NCBI GenBank assembly: GCA_037951105.1
Contig: JBAMJV010003969.1
Span: 21,279-85,278 of the forward strand
DNA length: 64,000 bases
Reading direction: 5' to 3'
Source: Echinarachnius parma
Lineage: Eukaryota; Echinodermata; Echinoidea; Clypeasteroida; Echinarachniidae
Below are positions 47,234 to 58,423 of the stretch, one piece after another. Position 1 is the stretch's first letter; each line of letters opens with the position of its first letter. The notes beneath the pieces are model-generated. The model was not told the DNA's origin and ran no database searches. It was given only the letters and a program-made list of their open reading frames with translations. A program made the translations under genes and the position numbers.

Positions 47234-48774
47234 AATACGATCCCTACTCGCTGTGTGACAACAGCGTGAACTACCCGGACATGAGCAAGTCTGCGACTCT
47301 ACCACGTCACTTCAACCCTTCATCCATCTTCCAGGTGGCATCCTCATCATCATCGTCGTCCTCCTCATCATCCTCCACTTGCTCCTCCTCCTCGTCCTCC
47401 TCCACGTCCAACACGCAGGTGCACCGCCGCCATTCCTCCATCGGTGCATTCAGCACCCCCACCCACGAGCTGTCGGGGACCGTCCGTCGCAGAAAGCCCC
47501 CGCCGCCAATCAGGCGAACGCCGTCTGGTGGTTCCCTGCAGTTTAGCTTGACGGAGTCCGGAACTGAGCCGCAACTGGACCCATCCGGCAAGTTCAAGAT
47601 GCCGCAACCTATGAGTGCACCCATACTCTCTTCTGCATCAGCAATGCCTAAAGGGCCCTCAACAGCCCCGAAAGATGTGTCATCCGCGTCGTCGATACCA
47701 CATCGGGTGTCGCGCACCCAGAGCATGAAGGTAGGGAGCGAGGAGCTGTCATCCGCTATGGCCATGAGCAGAGTGGCCTTGAAGGAAAGTCTTGACGCTA
47801 AGCTGGCGCAACGCCGGACCACTGCCAAGACGCCTACCGGCGACACCATCGCTAACAAGCAGATGGGGTACAGCAACGGGAGTGGTAGTGTGGTGGACGG
47901 ACAAGTGCCAAGCAATCTTTCTATGCCAGGGTCCAGGCATAGTATAGCGAATCCACCCACTGCGTTTCAGCAACAGACTTTCATGCAACAGCAGCAGAGT
48001 CAGCAGGAATCACACTACCAGCAAGTTCGACCCCAACAACAACAACATCTGCAATATAATCAACAGCAACAGCAGCAACAACCGCAATATAATCAACAAC
48101 AAACACAACAACAACCACACTTGCAATACAGCCAACAGCCACAATACAACCAACAACAACAACACTATCAGCAGCAGCAGCCCAATCAGCAAAACTTCCA
48201 ACAGCCACAGCAGCAGCAGTATGGGCAGTATAACCAGTATCAACAGCAGCAACAGGGGCAACAGTACCAGCAAGGAAATCAGCAGCAGACTTCGCAGCCA
48301 CTATATCAGCAATTACCGCAGCAGCAATACCAGCAACAGGCACATCAACAGCAGAACCACTACCAGCAACTTCCCCCACAGCAGCCAGCAGCTCCGCAAC
48401 AGAACCAGCAGTACGGCGGCCAGCCGCAGACGCACCATGGGTCGTACGGCAGCTACACGACGTCTACACCTGTCAAGAGTATACCCAACGCCCCGTCCTT
48501 CAACCCTCCCACACCCCCTACCCACGGGATGCAGCTACCCTTTGGCCAGGGGAGCCCCCTGCCCCCTCCCCCACCTTCCATGCTGACCAGCCCCGACTCC
48601 TCCCCCGCCCTCTTGCAAGCCCCCCAAGTTCCCGCCCCGGTCCAGTTGCGGGTGGAGAGCGATTCGGAGGAAGAGGAAGAGAACGGGGTTGGTGTCATGG
48701 CAGAGATCAGGAGAGGAGTCAAACTGAGGAAGACGGGCGGGGTTAGTGATCGGTCGGCACCTAAAATACACTAG
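47234..48774 (+). CDS. MTSS1: MTSS1-like terminal exon: Gln/Tyr-rich block and WH2 motif
   Basis: Acceptor ATAATCACAG precedes 47234; the exon enters in phase 1 and ends at a TAG at 48772-48774 (residues 554-1066). It opens EYDPYSLCDNSVNYPDMSKS, then ATLPRHF, a motif style shared with vertebrate MTSS1. Next come a poly-Ser run (about 590-615), RRRKPPPPIRR (SH3-type ligand) and a Gln/Tyr/His-rich block at about 798-950 with mixed CAG and CAA codons. A Pro-rich stretch with SPLPPPPPSML follows, then acidic DSEEEEENG, and the final WH2 motif: MAEIRRGVKLRKTGGVSDRS followed by APKI. The LRKT-type core is the actin-monomer contact in the family. Confidence 0.94.
47341..47415 (+). repeat. Poly-serine coding microsatellite
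   Basis: TCA/TCC/TCG-rich trinucleotide tract encoding a Ser run with a Thr-Cys interruption. Codons are mixed, so slippage is limited. Confidence 0.85.
47966..48420 (+). repeat. Gln/Tyr-rich coding repeat region
   Basis: CAG/CAA runs broken by TAT, AAT and CAC encode (Q)nYNQQQ-like units over about 150 residues. Two other frames and the reverse strand stay open by chance for the same reason. Confidence 0.9.
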
Positions 48775-50000
48775 CGTTTATTTGGGACTCTATTGAAGAA
48801 CATTTATAGCCATTCATTGGCTCTCTTCATGGTGACTGCCAAGTTTTGTGAGAGTTTGTTAGCGTTTTTGATATGCCATGAAAAAGAGACTGAATATGGC
48901 CTGCGTTAATGATTGGTAAAATCCACTTGGACTCTGTATTGAAGAACATTTATTGCCATCCATTGGCTCCAATGAAATACTAGCCCATGATGATGACTTC
49001 CAAGTTTTGTGAGAGTTAGTTAGCGTTTTGATATGCCGTTATAACAGACTGAATGTAGATGTTGTGTCTAGCTGGGCATGATAGCAAGCGGTAGCGATCT
49101 GGGATATGTTTGAATGGGATATCTCTTTCGTGAACTTTTTATCGCTGTTAGACAAATTTGATGAAGTTTTGGTATCTTAGAGAGATTGATGGGAAGTGTA
49201 AGCAATGGACCTGCAGAGTTTTGCAAGATCAGGAGAACTTTTTATTGCTGTAAAACAAATATGACTGAACAAAATTGTGTTCATGAACATTTTTATTGCC
49301 AGAAAAGAAAAAAGAAGCACAAAATAGTTGTATTTACTTGTTTTTTTATTACCAGTCAAATAAAAGAAGAAAAACAAAATGAAAATATTTTGCTTACCAA
49401 CAACCTGTTTTGCATCATCTGCTTATATGAACTGTTCGCATAAGAAATTGGCACCATTTCATGTTGTTGTTGTTATAGGATGGTATTGCTCTTTCTTTTT
49501 TCCAACTATTCAAAGACCTTCAGGCATGATGTTGGTAATTATGTTTTTGCTTTCTTATGAGGTTTAGTTTGAACCTCTTCATTGTGTGTGTTCATTCAAC
49601 TTGTTAACACTTCTGTTCACTTATTTGAGCAGAAGATTGAATGTGTAATGTTAGATTGAATCGTTCTTAGCTGCATTTTGTTTAGCAATTTCTGCCGGAT
49701 GAAAACATTTGACTATACTAATTAACACATCCATTTTATTTGACAATAACATGGGTATTCATACCACATGCAGTGTGTGTACAAAGTATATGTGATGGTA
49801 TGTGTACTAAACAGGGCATTAGAAATGCCATGTAAATGCAAAGCAATTACTTCTTATGTGTAGATCTTGCTTTTTTTATACATGTATACTAATACTCAAG
49901 ACTTGACAAAGACTTGCATATATAGAGATACAGCAACTGCAGATTGCAATATTAGATGACATAATGGAATACTTTTATGAAACATACTTTGACTTTAATA
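48775..50000 (+). other. Probable 3' UTR of the MTSS1-like gene
   Basis: AT-rich sequence after the stop. The end of the transcript cannot be fixed: AATAAA-type hexamers occur at several places downstream (for example near 49363 and 54086) without a decisive GT-rich partner. The first 300 bp contain a tandem duplication. Confidence 0.5.
48776..49056 (+). repeat. Tandem duplication in the 3' UTR, ~146-bp unit
   Basis: TTGAAGAACATTTATAGCCA at about 48794, CCAAGTTTTGTGAGAGTTTG and TTAGCGTTTTTGATATGCC recur at about 48940, 48990 and 49020, with a few substitutions and small indels. Confidence 0.88.
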
Positions 50001-50837
50001 GTTTAATACTTGCCATCTCAGTAGAGTATGTAGAAAATTGCTGTAATATTCTTTGTTATTTTTAATTTTTTTGTTTACATCTGTTTTAAATGTCTTGTAT
50101 GTTTTAATACAACCATTAACAAGTGCAGTTTATCAATGTTTTATTTGGTTGTATTAAATGTTTTATTTATTTTTATTTTTGTTTTATGATGTCAGTGTTT
50201 GTTTTTTGGTTATGATTTTAACACATAGACATTATCAGCTGGTTTAATATTTACTGACATGCATTTGAATGAATGAAAGGCTAATATAATTCCTTGCATT
50301 ACAAAACAAAAACAGTCAGTCATGTCATGTATCAAAATGTGTTGATAAGAATTCCCAACTCAAAATATTTATTCAGGTTTAAAATTACAGGTGCGTTGTT
50401 TCTCTAAACGGTTAAAATCTACCCTCAATTTTTATATTTCTAATGCGCTATAAAATCATCTCATTTGTAATTTTTATCAAGATGTTGGTGCACTGCTTTC
50501 CCTAACTGAAATATATTATTTACTAACTCAGACTTAGAACAATAATCCATACTCTTAAAAAAAAAGAAAAATTAATCCACATCCCTTTTGGGCAAACGAG
50601 TGTTTAAATCGAACACTGATTTCATGTACATCTAAATCATGAATCCATTGCTTGGTGCTAATTTACAATATTGCTTTGATTTTTATTTGGGATAATAAGT
50701 GAATTTTTAAATTTGAAGTGGTCTTGCCTCCATTGGTATTCATCTTTATATTTATTTGCTATATTAAAAGCATGATTATTATTGACATCAGTTTTAATAG
50801 TATGTAGTCGCTCACTAATACGCCATGAAAAGTGCAC

Positions 50838-51015
50838 TACAGTGAAACCTCTTTATAAGGAGGTCCTTGGAAACATGAAAATAACCTTGTTATATCAAGT
50901 ATCTTGTTATATCGGGGTAAAACAAATATAAATATTAAGTGCTGGGACCAGCAAAATTAGATTGTTATAAGAGGGTTTGTTATATCATAACTCTTTATAA
51001 TGATGCTCCACTGTA
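50838..51015. mobile_element. Short MITE with TACAGTG ends (178 bp)
   Basis: The left end TACAGTGAAACCTCTTTATA is mirrored by the right end TATAATGATGCTCCACTGTA. TA at both ends suits a Tc1/mariner-type target duplication. Internal CTTGTTATATC / GTTATATCATAAC blocks are typical of such elements. It is non-coding. Confidence 0.8.
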
Positions 51016-51104
51016 TATTGTTTAATTCGTTCAAAATGGTTTGATTTTTGAGCAACACACATTGTTCATAGATTCCAGCCCTCACAAACTTTGGTCAGGT
51101 CTAC

Positions 51105-51275
51105 ATTGGATTAACCTGTTAAGGACTGGTCCCAAAAATACTCTGGCTTGGGTCTGTGGATTACGCATGTTATACCAAAACAAGGCAGTCTTGAATGGGG
51201 TAAACAATTGAGGACTGGTTCAAAAAAACTCGGCCGGGGTTCTATGTCATGTAATACCAAAATCAAAACGTCTTG
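51105..51275. repeat. Dispersed repeat, two diverged units
   Basis: TTAACCTGTTAAGGACTGGT, a TCCCAAAAATACTC block and TGTTATACCAAAA...CAGTCTTGAATGGGGTAAA occur once, then again in altered form at about 51209. Relatives are near 6658, 29678 and 39783. Confidence 0.6.
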
Positions 51276-52219
51276 AATAAGTTTAAGAAAAAAATACAAT
51301 GTACAGTGCATGCAGATCATTGTACATTATATAAATATAAACACCTTTTCCCCAAACTTGCTTGATTTAAATGGTAAAGTGCTTAAAATGAAGTTACATC
51401 ACTGCTGTTCAATATCTACTCCAAAATTGCCTTACTCATTCTCTCATGTTTTACTTATTTATTTACCAAGGCCAATTCAGAAATATTATGTGCTGCCAGT
51501 TTTGATTCCTATACAAACATAACTAATTTCTCGTCACGTTTCTGTTTCAGTTTGTGTGTTATTCCGTTTGTGATTTGTGATTTGTTACTTGTTTTTTTAT
51601 TTTTATTTATCAGCAATTATGCATGCATGTTGGTGTAAATATACTTTTAAACTAGCAGACAATCAGAATCACAATTTGTTGTGTTTATGTAAAAAGTATT
51701 AACTTGTTGAGCGATGTTTGAGAAATACAACTTCTATGAAATGTTTAGCTTGAAAGGAATGGAAATGGATTCGTTTGAAAAAGGAATCACTGTGCATTTG
51801 ATATCATAATATAATATTTAAAAATGAGTTACAGCTGTACATGTAGATATGGAGTGGTTTATTTATTATTTATACTGACTATGATGTAGTTGTTTAGCCG
51901 GAGATGTACACAATTTGTCGAACGTAATAGGAAATTGATTACATTTGGACCAACCGAACACACATCTAAACTACCTTTATACCTTAGATTACCACATACA
52001 ATGTACATCTTTGTTTAACACAACTTCTTGGTCTTTAAGAAATTTGGCTTATGCATGTACATTGTTTGTGGTAGTTTTAAGGTACATGTATTTGTTTGTA
52101 TTGTTTACTTTTTTTTCTTCTTCAGATATCAGCCCAACATGCTGCCATCCTGTTTTTATTGCTCTGTACTTTGTTTAATTCAAGTTTCATTTGAGCTTGT
52201 AGAAAATAGAAAATACAGT

Positions 52220-52375
52220 CCTGGGCCGCGTCGCAGAAAGACTTGCAATCGATGCAAAGTCAGAAAATATATGCATTTGAAACAATCAGATTTGTGCATT
52301 TAGTCACATGAGCCAACTTACACTTAATTGCAACTTTACAATCGAATGTGATTCTTTTCGCAATTAGGGCCAGAT
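52220..52375 (-). repeat. Dispersed repeat related to 12456-12635
   Basis: It is bounded by TGGGCCGCGTCGCAGAAAGA and CGCAATTAGGGCC, with TTGCAATCGATGCAAAGTC and TTAATTGCAACTTTACAATC inside. Confidence 0.55.
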
Positions 52376-52878
52376 GTATGTGTAAATATTTTTGAGGAAC
52401 GAGTTTGCTTGCCAGTAACAACAAAAAGAAGAAGATGAATAAATTGTCAAACATGCGTGCGTGTTCAGTTCAGTCACGTACTTGATGGGTTGTCTCATCG
52501 CTAATACGGTAACAGAAAGATACATTACATGTACATGTAGTTACTACTTATTGTGAGTGTCTGTGACGAGCCTACCTTTCGATCCTAGCAGAATCTTTGT
52601 CAGGGCAAAATGAACACTAACTATCATGACTACTAATTATCATACACTTTGTTATAACTTATTACTGGGTACTGACAGAAGTTGAGCTACATGTAGCAAC
52701 TTTGGTGGAGGGATGGTATTGTACGATTATAGTTATAGACGCTGCGTTGTGAAACCTAGAGGGCGCTGTTAATACATTCAGTTAGCAGCACCATGTTTTT
52801 GCAACCAGGCAGTGTCCCTGTCATTGTAAGCATTCACATTCTCTAGCATGTTAAAGCTACAGAGCACACAGCATGCAA

Positions 52879-53303
52879 TTAAAGTGATCCATTAACTTTG
52901 TCCAAATTCAACCAAAAACACTCTGGATTTTCACATTTCTCTTGTACCTTGTTGTATGGCTTATAGATAGTAACGGAAGAGTGAAATGGGTTTTGATTCT
53001 TCAAATGTCTCCTTAATTATGGAGATATTTGCATTGACTGAAAAACATTCCCAAACACTTCTTGTAGTCAAAATCAATGGGCAGTAGGTGATCAAATCTG
53101 ACATCAATGTTCACTTTTTTACTTGACAAACGAATATCACTAGCGATATTATTTCCGATACTATATCCGCAATGAGTAATATATTTACTATTATGTTCAT
53201 TATTCTATGAAACTACACGTATAACACATAATTCAGAAGAATTTTACAGTGATATTGGAATATGATTGAAGTCTCAAATGTCACATTTAATGGATCACTT
53301 TAA
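52879..53303. mobile_element. TTAA-ended MITE related to family A (425 bp)
   Basis: The perfect terminal inverted repeat is TTAAAGTGATCCATT ... AATGGATCACTTTAA. Internal TTGTCCAAATTCA and TACCTTGTTGTAT blocks resemble family A, so this is a distant subfamily. Confidence 0.85.
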
Positions 53304-56193
53304 TGTGAACTTTTTGAAAAGCGCCCTCTTTACCAGACGGAGGCAGTCACTTTAAGATGCCTAGTTATTATGAGCTGTATCAGATCATGTATACATTTAA
53401 CCCTTTCAGAGCTATGTACTGGAAAGACCATTTGGTTATTGCATGCATTATATGCCCTGTGGTACTAAAGGGTCAAATGGTAAAGGTTTGAATGTGTTAT
53501 GTACAGTATATGTAAGTAATTGTTTAAATAATGTTATAATTTTCAGCATAATGTTAATTTAAGTTATTTCTTATGTGTATATTTCATGTAGATGATAGTT
53601 TTGAAATATGAGTTGTGCTATATAATTTTGATGTAGATATTGACATCTGTATGTAGGGTAAATCTTGAATTGATGTTTTCTACTTGTATTATAGTCTTAA
53701 TTTAATTTATATAATCTTCTGTTGTTTTTTTAGGTAACAAAAAATAATTTAGCAATTATGGTATTTCAACCTTAATTAAGGTTGAAGTTGACTCGATGTC
53801 AACCTTCGTAAGATTTCTTGTTATGATACTTGTAATATGTTCTTTCTTTTAATCTGACATGTGTATATGTACAAAGTTTAATAACAAAACAGATTTGTTT
53901 CTGACTCTTGTGATGTTTTCTTCATGTAGAGTTCTTCCAAAAGTGGCAATGCTTTCTATAAAAAAGAATACATTAGAATATTATGTATAGATTTAAGAAA
54001 AATATGTTATTTGATAAATGATGTTAGATCAAAGTTTCACTTGAAAAGTTTCTTTCGTATGCAGAAGTACATTAAACAAAATGCCATTGAAATAAAATGT
54101 TAATTCCTAGAAAAGACATTTTAGCATAGAATTAAACAAATATAAGCATAAAAACTACACGAAACAATGGTTTTCTGTACTATGCCAACAGTACCGTTAG
54201 CTCATTGAAATACATGTTAATGTTTGCAAGTCCTACACGTATGTCTATGCGTATGTATGTAATTGCGGAGTATGCAACATGAATGTTTTTATTTCTTTGC
54301 CGTACTGCATTACTATGCAAGGAATGTACATCTGATTTGAGTAATGTATGTTTTAATCTTAATGAGAAATTTTGTGTCTTTTTTTTTTTCTCTCAATTTG
54401 ACCCCTTGTCTTGAACCACCCCCATGGGCCATTACTGTACATCGCATAATGCCAGAACTACAGCGTACATGCGAAGAATTAAATACTTGTTTTTTGATCA
54501 TCAAATATTTACCAAACTTTGTGAACTCTTTTGTTTCTGATCACATTTACATTTGTTTTGTTTTGTTTTCAAAATTTGGTTGTATGATGATATTTGCGTA
54601 ATAGAGTACCGCAGTGTGACGTCATAGCTGTTCATTGCCATGGGGAATGGGGGAATTGTTCTAATCAATGTGGGCAAGCCAGATATTTCTGACCTAACGG
54701 TTGCTAAGAAGGCAATTGTCCAGCTCTGCCTCTGCTTCAACCCACAACCGTGAGCATGAATCAAAAGGACTCGTTGTGTAGAACCATTATTATGTTATAA
54801 CAAAAGAATGTGGCGTCTCCATCTTCTGTACTCTATTAATGCATTAGCACAGAAAGAGAGTGAATGGTTTGAGTGGTTGGTTGTTGCTAGGGGGGGGGGG
54901 GGGGGAGTTCGGGGCCTTGTTGAGTGTATGCACCAGCATGTGTGTGTATGTGTGTACATTCAAGTTGACTAATGTTCAGTTGGTTGTCCATGTACACGTA
55001 TGTGATTGCCTGGTAAATAAAATAGTCAAACCTGTGTATAGTGACCACCTAAGGGAAACAAATTATGTATGGCCACTATAACCGTGTGACCTCTCTATAC
55101 ACGGGCAAATAAATGAGAAAAAAACACAGCAACACATTTGTATTAGATTTATCTGAGGTTTTTCTTTATTTAACCGTTTCTTTATCTGAACGTTTTTATA
55201 ACATAATATGGAGTATTAAATACTAAATATGTTTCATAATGTGAAAGAGACTAATATTTTGATATATCATTAATTCATCTACTACTATACATATGAATAA
55301 ATGGCAACTATAATGTCATAATACACAGAAGTCATTACCTTACTACGCCCAAACCTACAAAGAAAAATATAACATAATGTGTAAATGTTCAAAAGAATTA
55401 TGTAATGTATTAATTTATATTAAATTTGTTTATGCTTTTGCAGTGGTAATAATCATCTGATTTATTCAGTTCACTGTCATACCAAAGCATTAACCAATAA
55501 TTGTCTTCATTTTTTCCAAATTTCTAAAACACAGGAAGGATCAAAGATTCTAATGTACAAGTGACATGATTAGCAGAATTGATATCGAAGTATTTTGTAA
55601 TCTTAGAAGGAATATATTCTTTTTTCTACTCTGAAAGCACACATTCAAAACAGACATGTCAAATGACACCTGTATTTCACTGTTGTTGTTTTTTAGCAGC
55701 TTATTAGTAGGATATAAATCTTAAACAAATGAAATCCGTTAAATGAAAAGACTATAATTGATAAGGGATGAAAATTAACATAATTACTAAATAGACATTA
55801 ATAAACATTAACTGAAATAAACATATGAACATAGTACAATATACTTGCATCTTATTAGTTGCAATTAACTTGTCGTCTCAGCCGTGGGTAATTGAGTTGG
55901 TTTAAACAATAGCAACAAAGGCAAGACAACTAGCAATAACAAAACGGTAAAATTAAATAGTGATAAAATCATACAAATATTTACAAGGGTTTGCCTATTA
56001 AACTGCATTGCCACCCAGCACCAACAAAGAAAACTTGTGTCATAAAGCCACTGAAAGTACAGTGGTCTAAACATAATGGGGTAACATTTAACAGGGTATT
56101 CCTATTATGTATCCGAGTGGTAATACTCGTGAAATAAAAACTACCGATCTGTCCCTTCATACACACAATAATTAAAGGTACAGTCACATATTA
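53304..56193. other. Convergent intergenic region, no gene seen
   Basis: AT-rich sequence with short frames only, a 16-G run at 54890-54905 and a repeat fragment at 55018-55110. It may hold distal 3' UTR of either gene. Confidence 0.55.
55018..55110. repeat. Short repeat with AACCTGTGTATAGTGACCAC end
   Basis: TCAAACCTGTGTATAGTGAC...CCACTATAACCGTGTGACCTC...TATACACGGG contains inverted GTGTATAG / CTATACAC edges. It is related to 17700-18060. Confidence 0.55.
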
Positions 56194-56322
56194 TGCAGGT
56201 GTCATTTGTATGACGCACCTCTTGACCCCCGGGAAAGGTTAGGGTTAGTCATGGATGCGTAATGGGTTAACCCTAACCTTTCTCGGGGGGTCAAGAGGTG
56301 CGTCATACAAATGACACCTGCA
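56194..56322. repeat. Near-perfect 54-bp inverted repeat (hairpin)
   Basis: The left arm 56194-56247 and right arm 56268-56322 are reverse complements over about 54 bp, with one single-base indel and one mismatch, separated by a 20-bp loop. Arms start TGCAGGTGTCATTTGTATGA and end GGTTAGGGTTA next to the loop. Transcribed from either strand it would form a long hairpin RNA. Confidence 0.95.
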
Positions 56323-56520
56323 TTACCGGACAGCTCAAACGAACACCCGACAGATGGAACATTTGCGAAAAACAAATTATCTGGTGATGGAGGTAGTCTC
56401 CATTGCTGCATGCACAAAACTTTCTGCTGGATAGAATGGACATCGCCTAACAAGAAATGCTTTCGCTGAACAAGAAACATCTGGCATCCATCAAAGCTAT
56501 CTGGTGATATGTGACAGACA
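56323..56520. mobile_element. Diverged relative of MITE family C
   Basis: ATTTGCGAAA-A-AAATTATC-GGTGATG, TC-CCATTGC and ACATCGCC-AACAAG-AA follow the same order as 19950-20080. The right end AGCTATCTGGTGATATGTGAC also recalls family C. It starts directly at the hairpin. Confidence 0.6.
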
Positions 56521-56666
56521 CTTAAGTATAGAATTATTATCATAAAGACACTTAGCATCCTTTCAAACTTCAATTCATTGTACTACTGGGAATTCATCTA
56601 AAGTTATAAAGCACTAGGATTTGACAAAACATTACTTAAATAACAATATTTTTCTCCACTAATGCT

Positions 56667-57217
56667 TAGGTCACACATGCTCCGATTTGTTATACGGCGC
56701 CCGTACGATGCCACTTTTTATGTGAGATCTTGCGGCGCCCGCAATGGTACCGTGGCTATCGTGCGGTCGCTGTTGCATTTTTCCTCGCCGTACGATGTCA
56801 AAAATGTTTAACACGGAGTAAAAAAAAAAAAAGTGCATCGTACAATGTTTTACTTGCCGTAAGCCTGTAAACACGTCGTAGAGAGCATCGCACAGGCACC
56901 GCACGGGCACAGCATGGACACCGCAGCCTTTTTTTGAATATCGTACAATTTTGAGACTGAATATTTGGCCACTCAAATTGTGCGGGTACCGTGGAGTCAC
57001 CGCAAGAGCACCGTATAAGGCACCCGTACAGGAACTAAGATTGTGTTCAAGGGAGCCGTGCAATTTATGTTTTATTTTAAGCCATAAGTCATCGTACGGG
57101 CCCCGGCAAATATGTGACTGATACTACAGACATCGTACGATATCACAATTTCCCCAAATCATAGAAAATCCGCCGTAGGGAGACATATCGTATGGCGCCC
57201 GGAGCATTTGTGACCTA
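56667..57217. mobile_element. Foldback-type element with TAGGTCAC ends (551 bp)
   Basis: The ends TAGGTCACACATGCTCCG and CGGAGCATTTGTGACCTA are inverted repeats, with GGCGCC and CGTACGATG-type blocks next to each. The interior is unusually GC/CpG-rich and full of CGTACGA, CATCGTAC and CACCGCA motifs in both orientations. The 130-codon open frame on the - strand here follows from the repeat. Confidence 0.85.
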
Positions 57218-58423
57218 GACATTAATGAGGTGCTCCTGTAAAAAAATGGGTAAAAACTTTTGCAAAAGCCCACTCAGTTGAGTCCCACAGTATAGCAAAT
57301 GTTTCAGATGCAATGATTCAAACATAATATATGGATAAATAGAAAAATAGATAAACAAATGAATAGACATTTTTTTGTCTATACATCGATGTTACCTGGA
57401 AAGATATATTTAATGCAGCACCTGGTGCAAAAGACTACATGCCCCTTTGAACAATATAAACTAATTAATAAAATAACATAATTGAAATAATTATTTTAAC
57501 ATGTCACAATGTTGTATTCCTCATCAAATACAGTACATGTATTAGACATCATAATTTTTCTTTTTGCTATAATGAATTAGTTGTCATTTATCAGTACATA
57601 AGAAATTTAAACTTTTATACTTTATAACAATGCTTTCAATTTGCAAATCATTCACACTCAATGTCAATAATTGATTAATTATTTATATAATAAATTTGAA
57701 TCAATACCAATTTATCCACAAGGTCTCAAGGAGACAATTTTATAACAAATTACAATCAATAAATGAATTACTCTTTCAGCTTTTGATATGGATAGTTTCA
57801 ATCATTCAATATATTAAAGGAATACAGCTATTTAGGAGAGTGAAAAGTTTGTAGTTGCATTTGTATCATAATCACATTCAACCAGAAAAGTGGAAAAGTG
57901 ATCTTTGAGAACACATTTATGGTAGTAATTATTCAACAAAATGTACTGTCAAAAGTTATTTAAAGAAGCCTTTACTTAGAATACATAATGCATTATGTAT
58001 TCAGAGAAAAACAAAATTGCAAAATTAACTTTCAAACTTAAACAAAAATAAAGTGGTCCATTAATGAAAGACTGTAATGGAAATAAATTTCCATAAAAAT
58101 AGAGCCGTTAACCAAATTTGTGTTCACACATTCATAACAATAAACATAGTGGACAAAAGATGCATTCGCTGTATATGAATTATCCTCTCACATTTTATAG
58201 CTAATTGGTGACTGTCAAATAAAAAAAAAATCAGTAAGCAGTAAAATGAAAATTGCAGAAACTATGTAGAAGTTAAATGTATATTACAAGCTACATAAGA
58301 TTCATGGATACTTTTCATCATCTTGCAAAAGAAAGTCTGCTGATATTACAACCTAATCAGATTCTAATCTGACGACATCTTGTCTGGAGAGCAGCAGTGT
58401 CATTAGCACCAGAAGTGTTGCTC
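57218..58423 (-). other. Probable 3' UTR / downstream region of the DOK-like gene
   Basis: Very AT-rich with no frame of note. It follows the stop codon of the - strand gene, so at least its right part is likely 3' UTR. No polyadenylation site could be chosen with confidence. Confidence 0.5.

Larger units (their letters stand above)
11189..48774 (+). other. MTSS1: MTSS1-like (missing-in-metastasis) gene, 5' partial
   Basis: Ten exons with GT/AG junctions and matching phases join to about 1066 residues (numbered here from the first complete codon). Order: residues 1-187, IMD/I-BAR helices (N-terminal part missing); about 190-340, Ser-rich stretch with the family signatures SRKSS, SDSRSSGS and RLSSVSSQDSGF; about 344-600, Pro/Ser-rich region; about 798-950, Gln/Tyr-rich block; 1041-1066, WH2 motif. 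Known family role: the I-BAR dimer binds PI(4,5)P2 membranes and makes protrusions, and WH2 binds G-actin. Vertebrates have MTSS1 and MTSS2; an invertebrate gene would be co-orthologous to both, so the symbol names the family only. The protein is longer than the roughly 750-residue human proteins, mainly because of the Gln-rich insert. Confidence 0.93.

Noticed and set aside
47307..48772. Reverse-strand and off-frame reading frames over the terminal MTSS1-like exon
   Set aside because: They are shadows of GC-rich and CAG/CAA-rich coding sequence; only the + frame joins to upstream exons and ends in a WH2 motif.
56230..56280. Interstitial telomeric repeat
   Set aside because: Only about two TTAGGG-like units per arm; explained by the hairpin repeat.
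56671..57063. 130-codon - strand frame
   Set aside because: It lies wholly within the foldback element and has no recognisable protein similarity.
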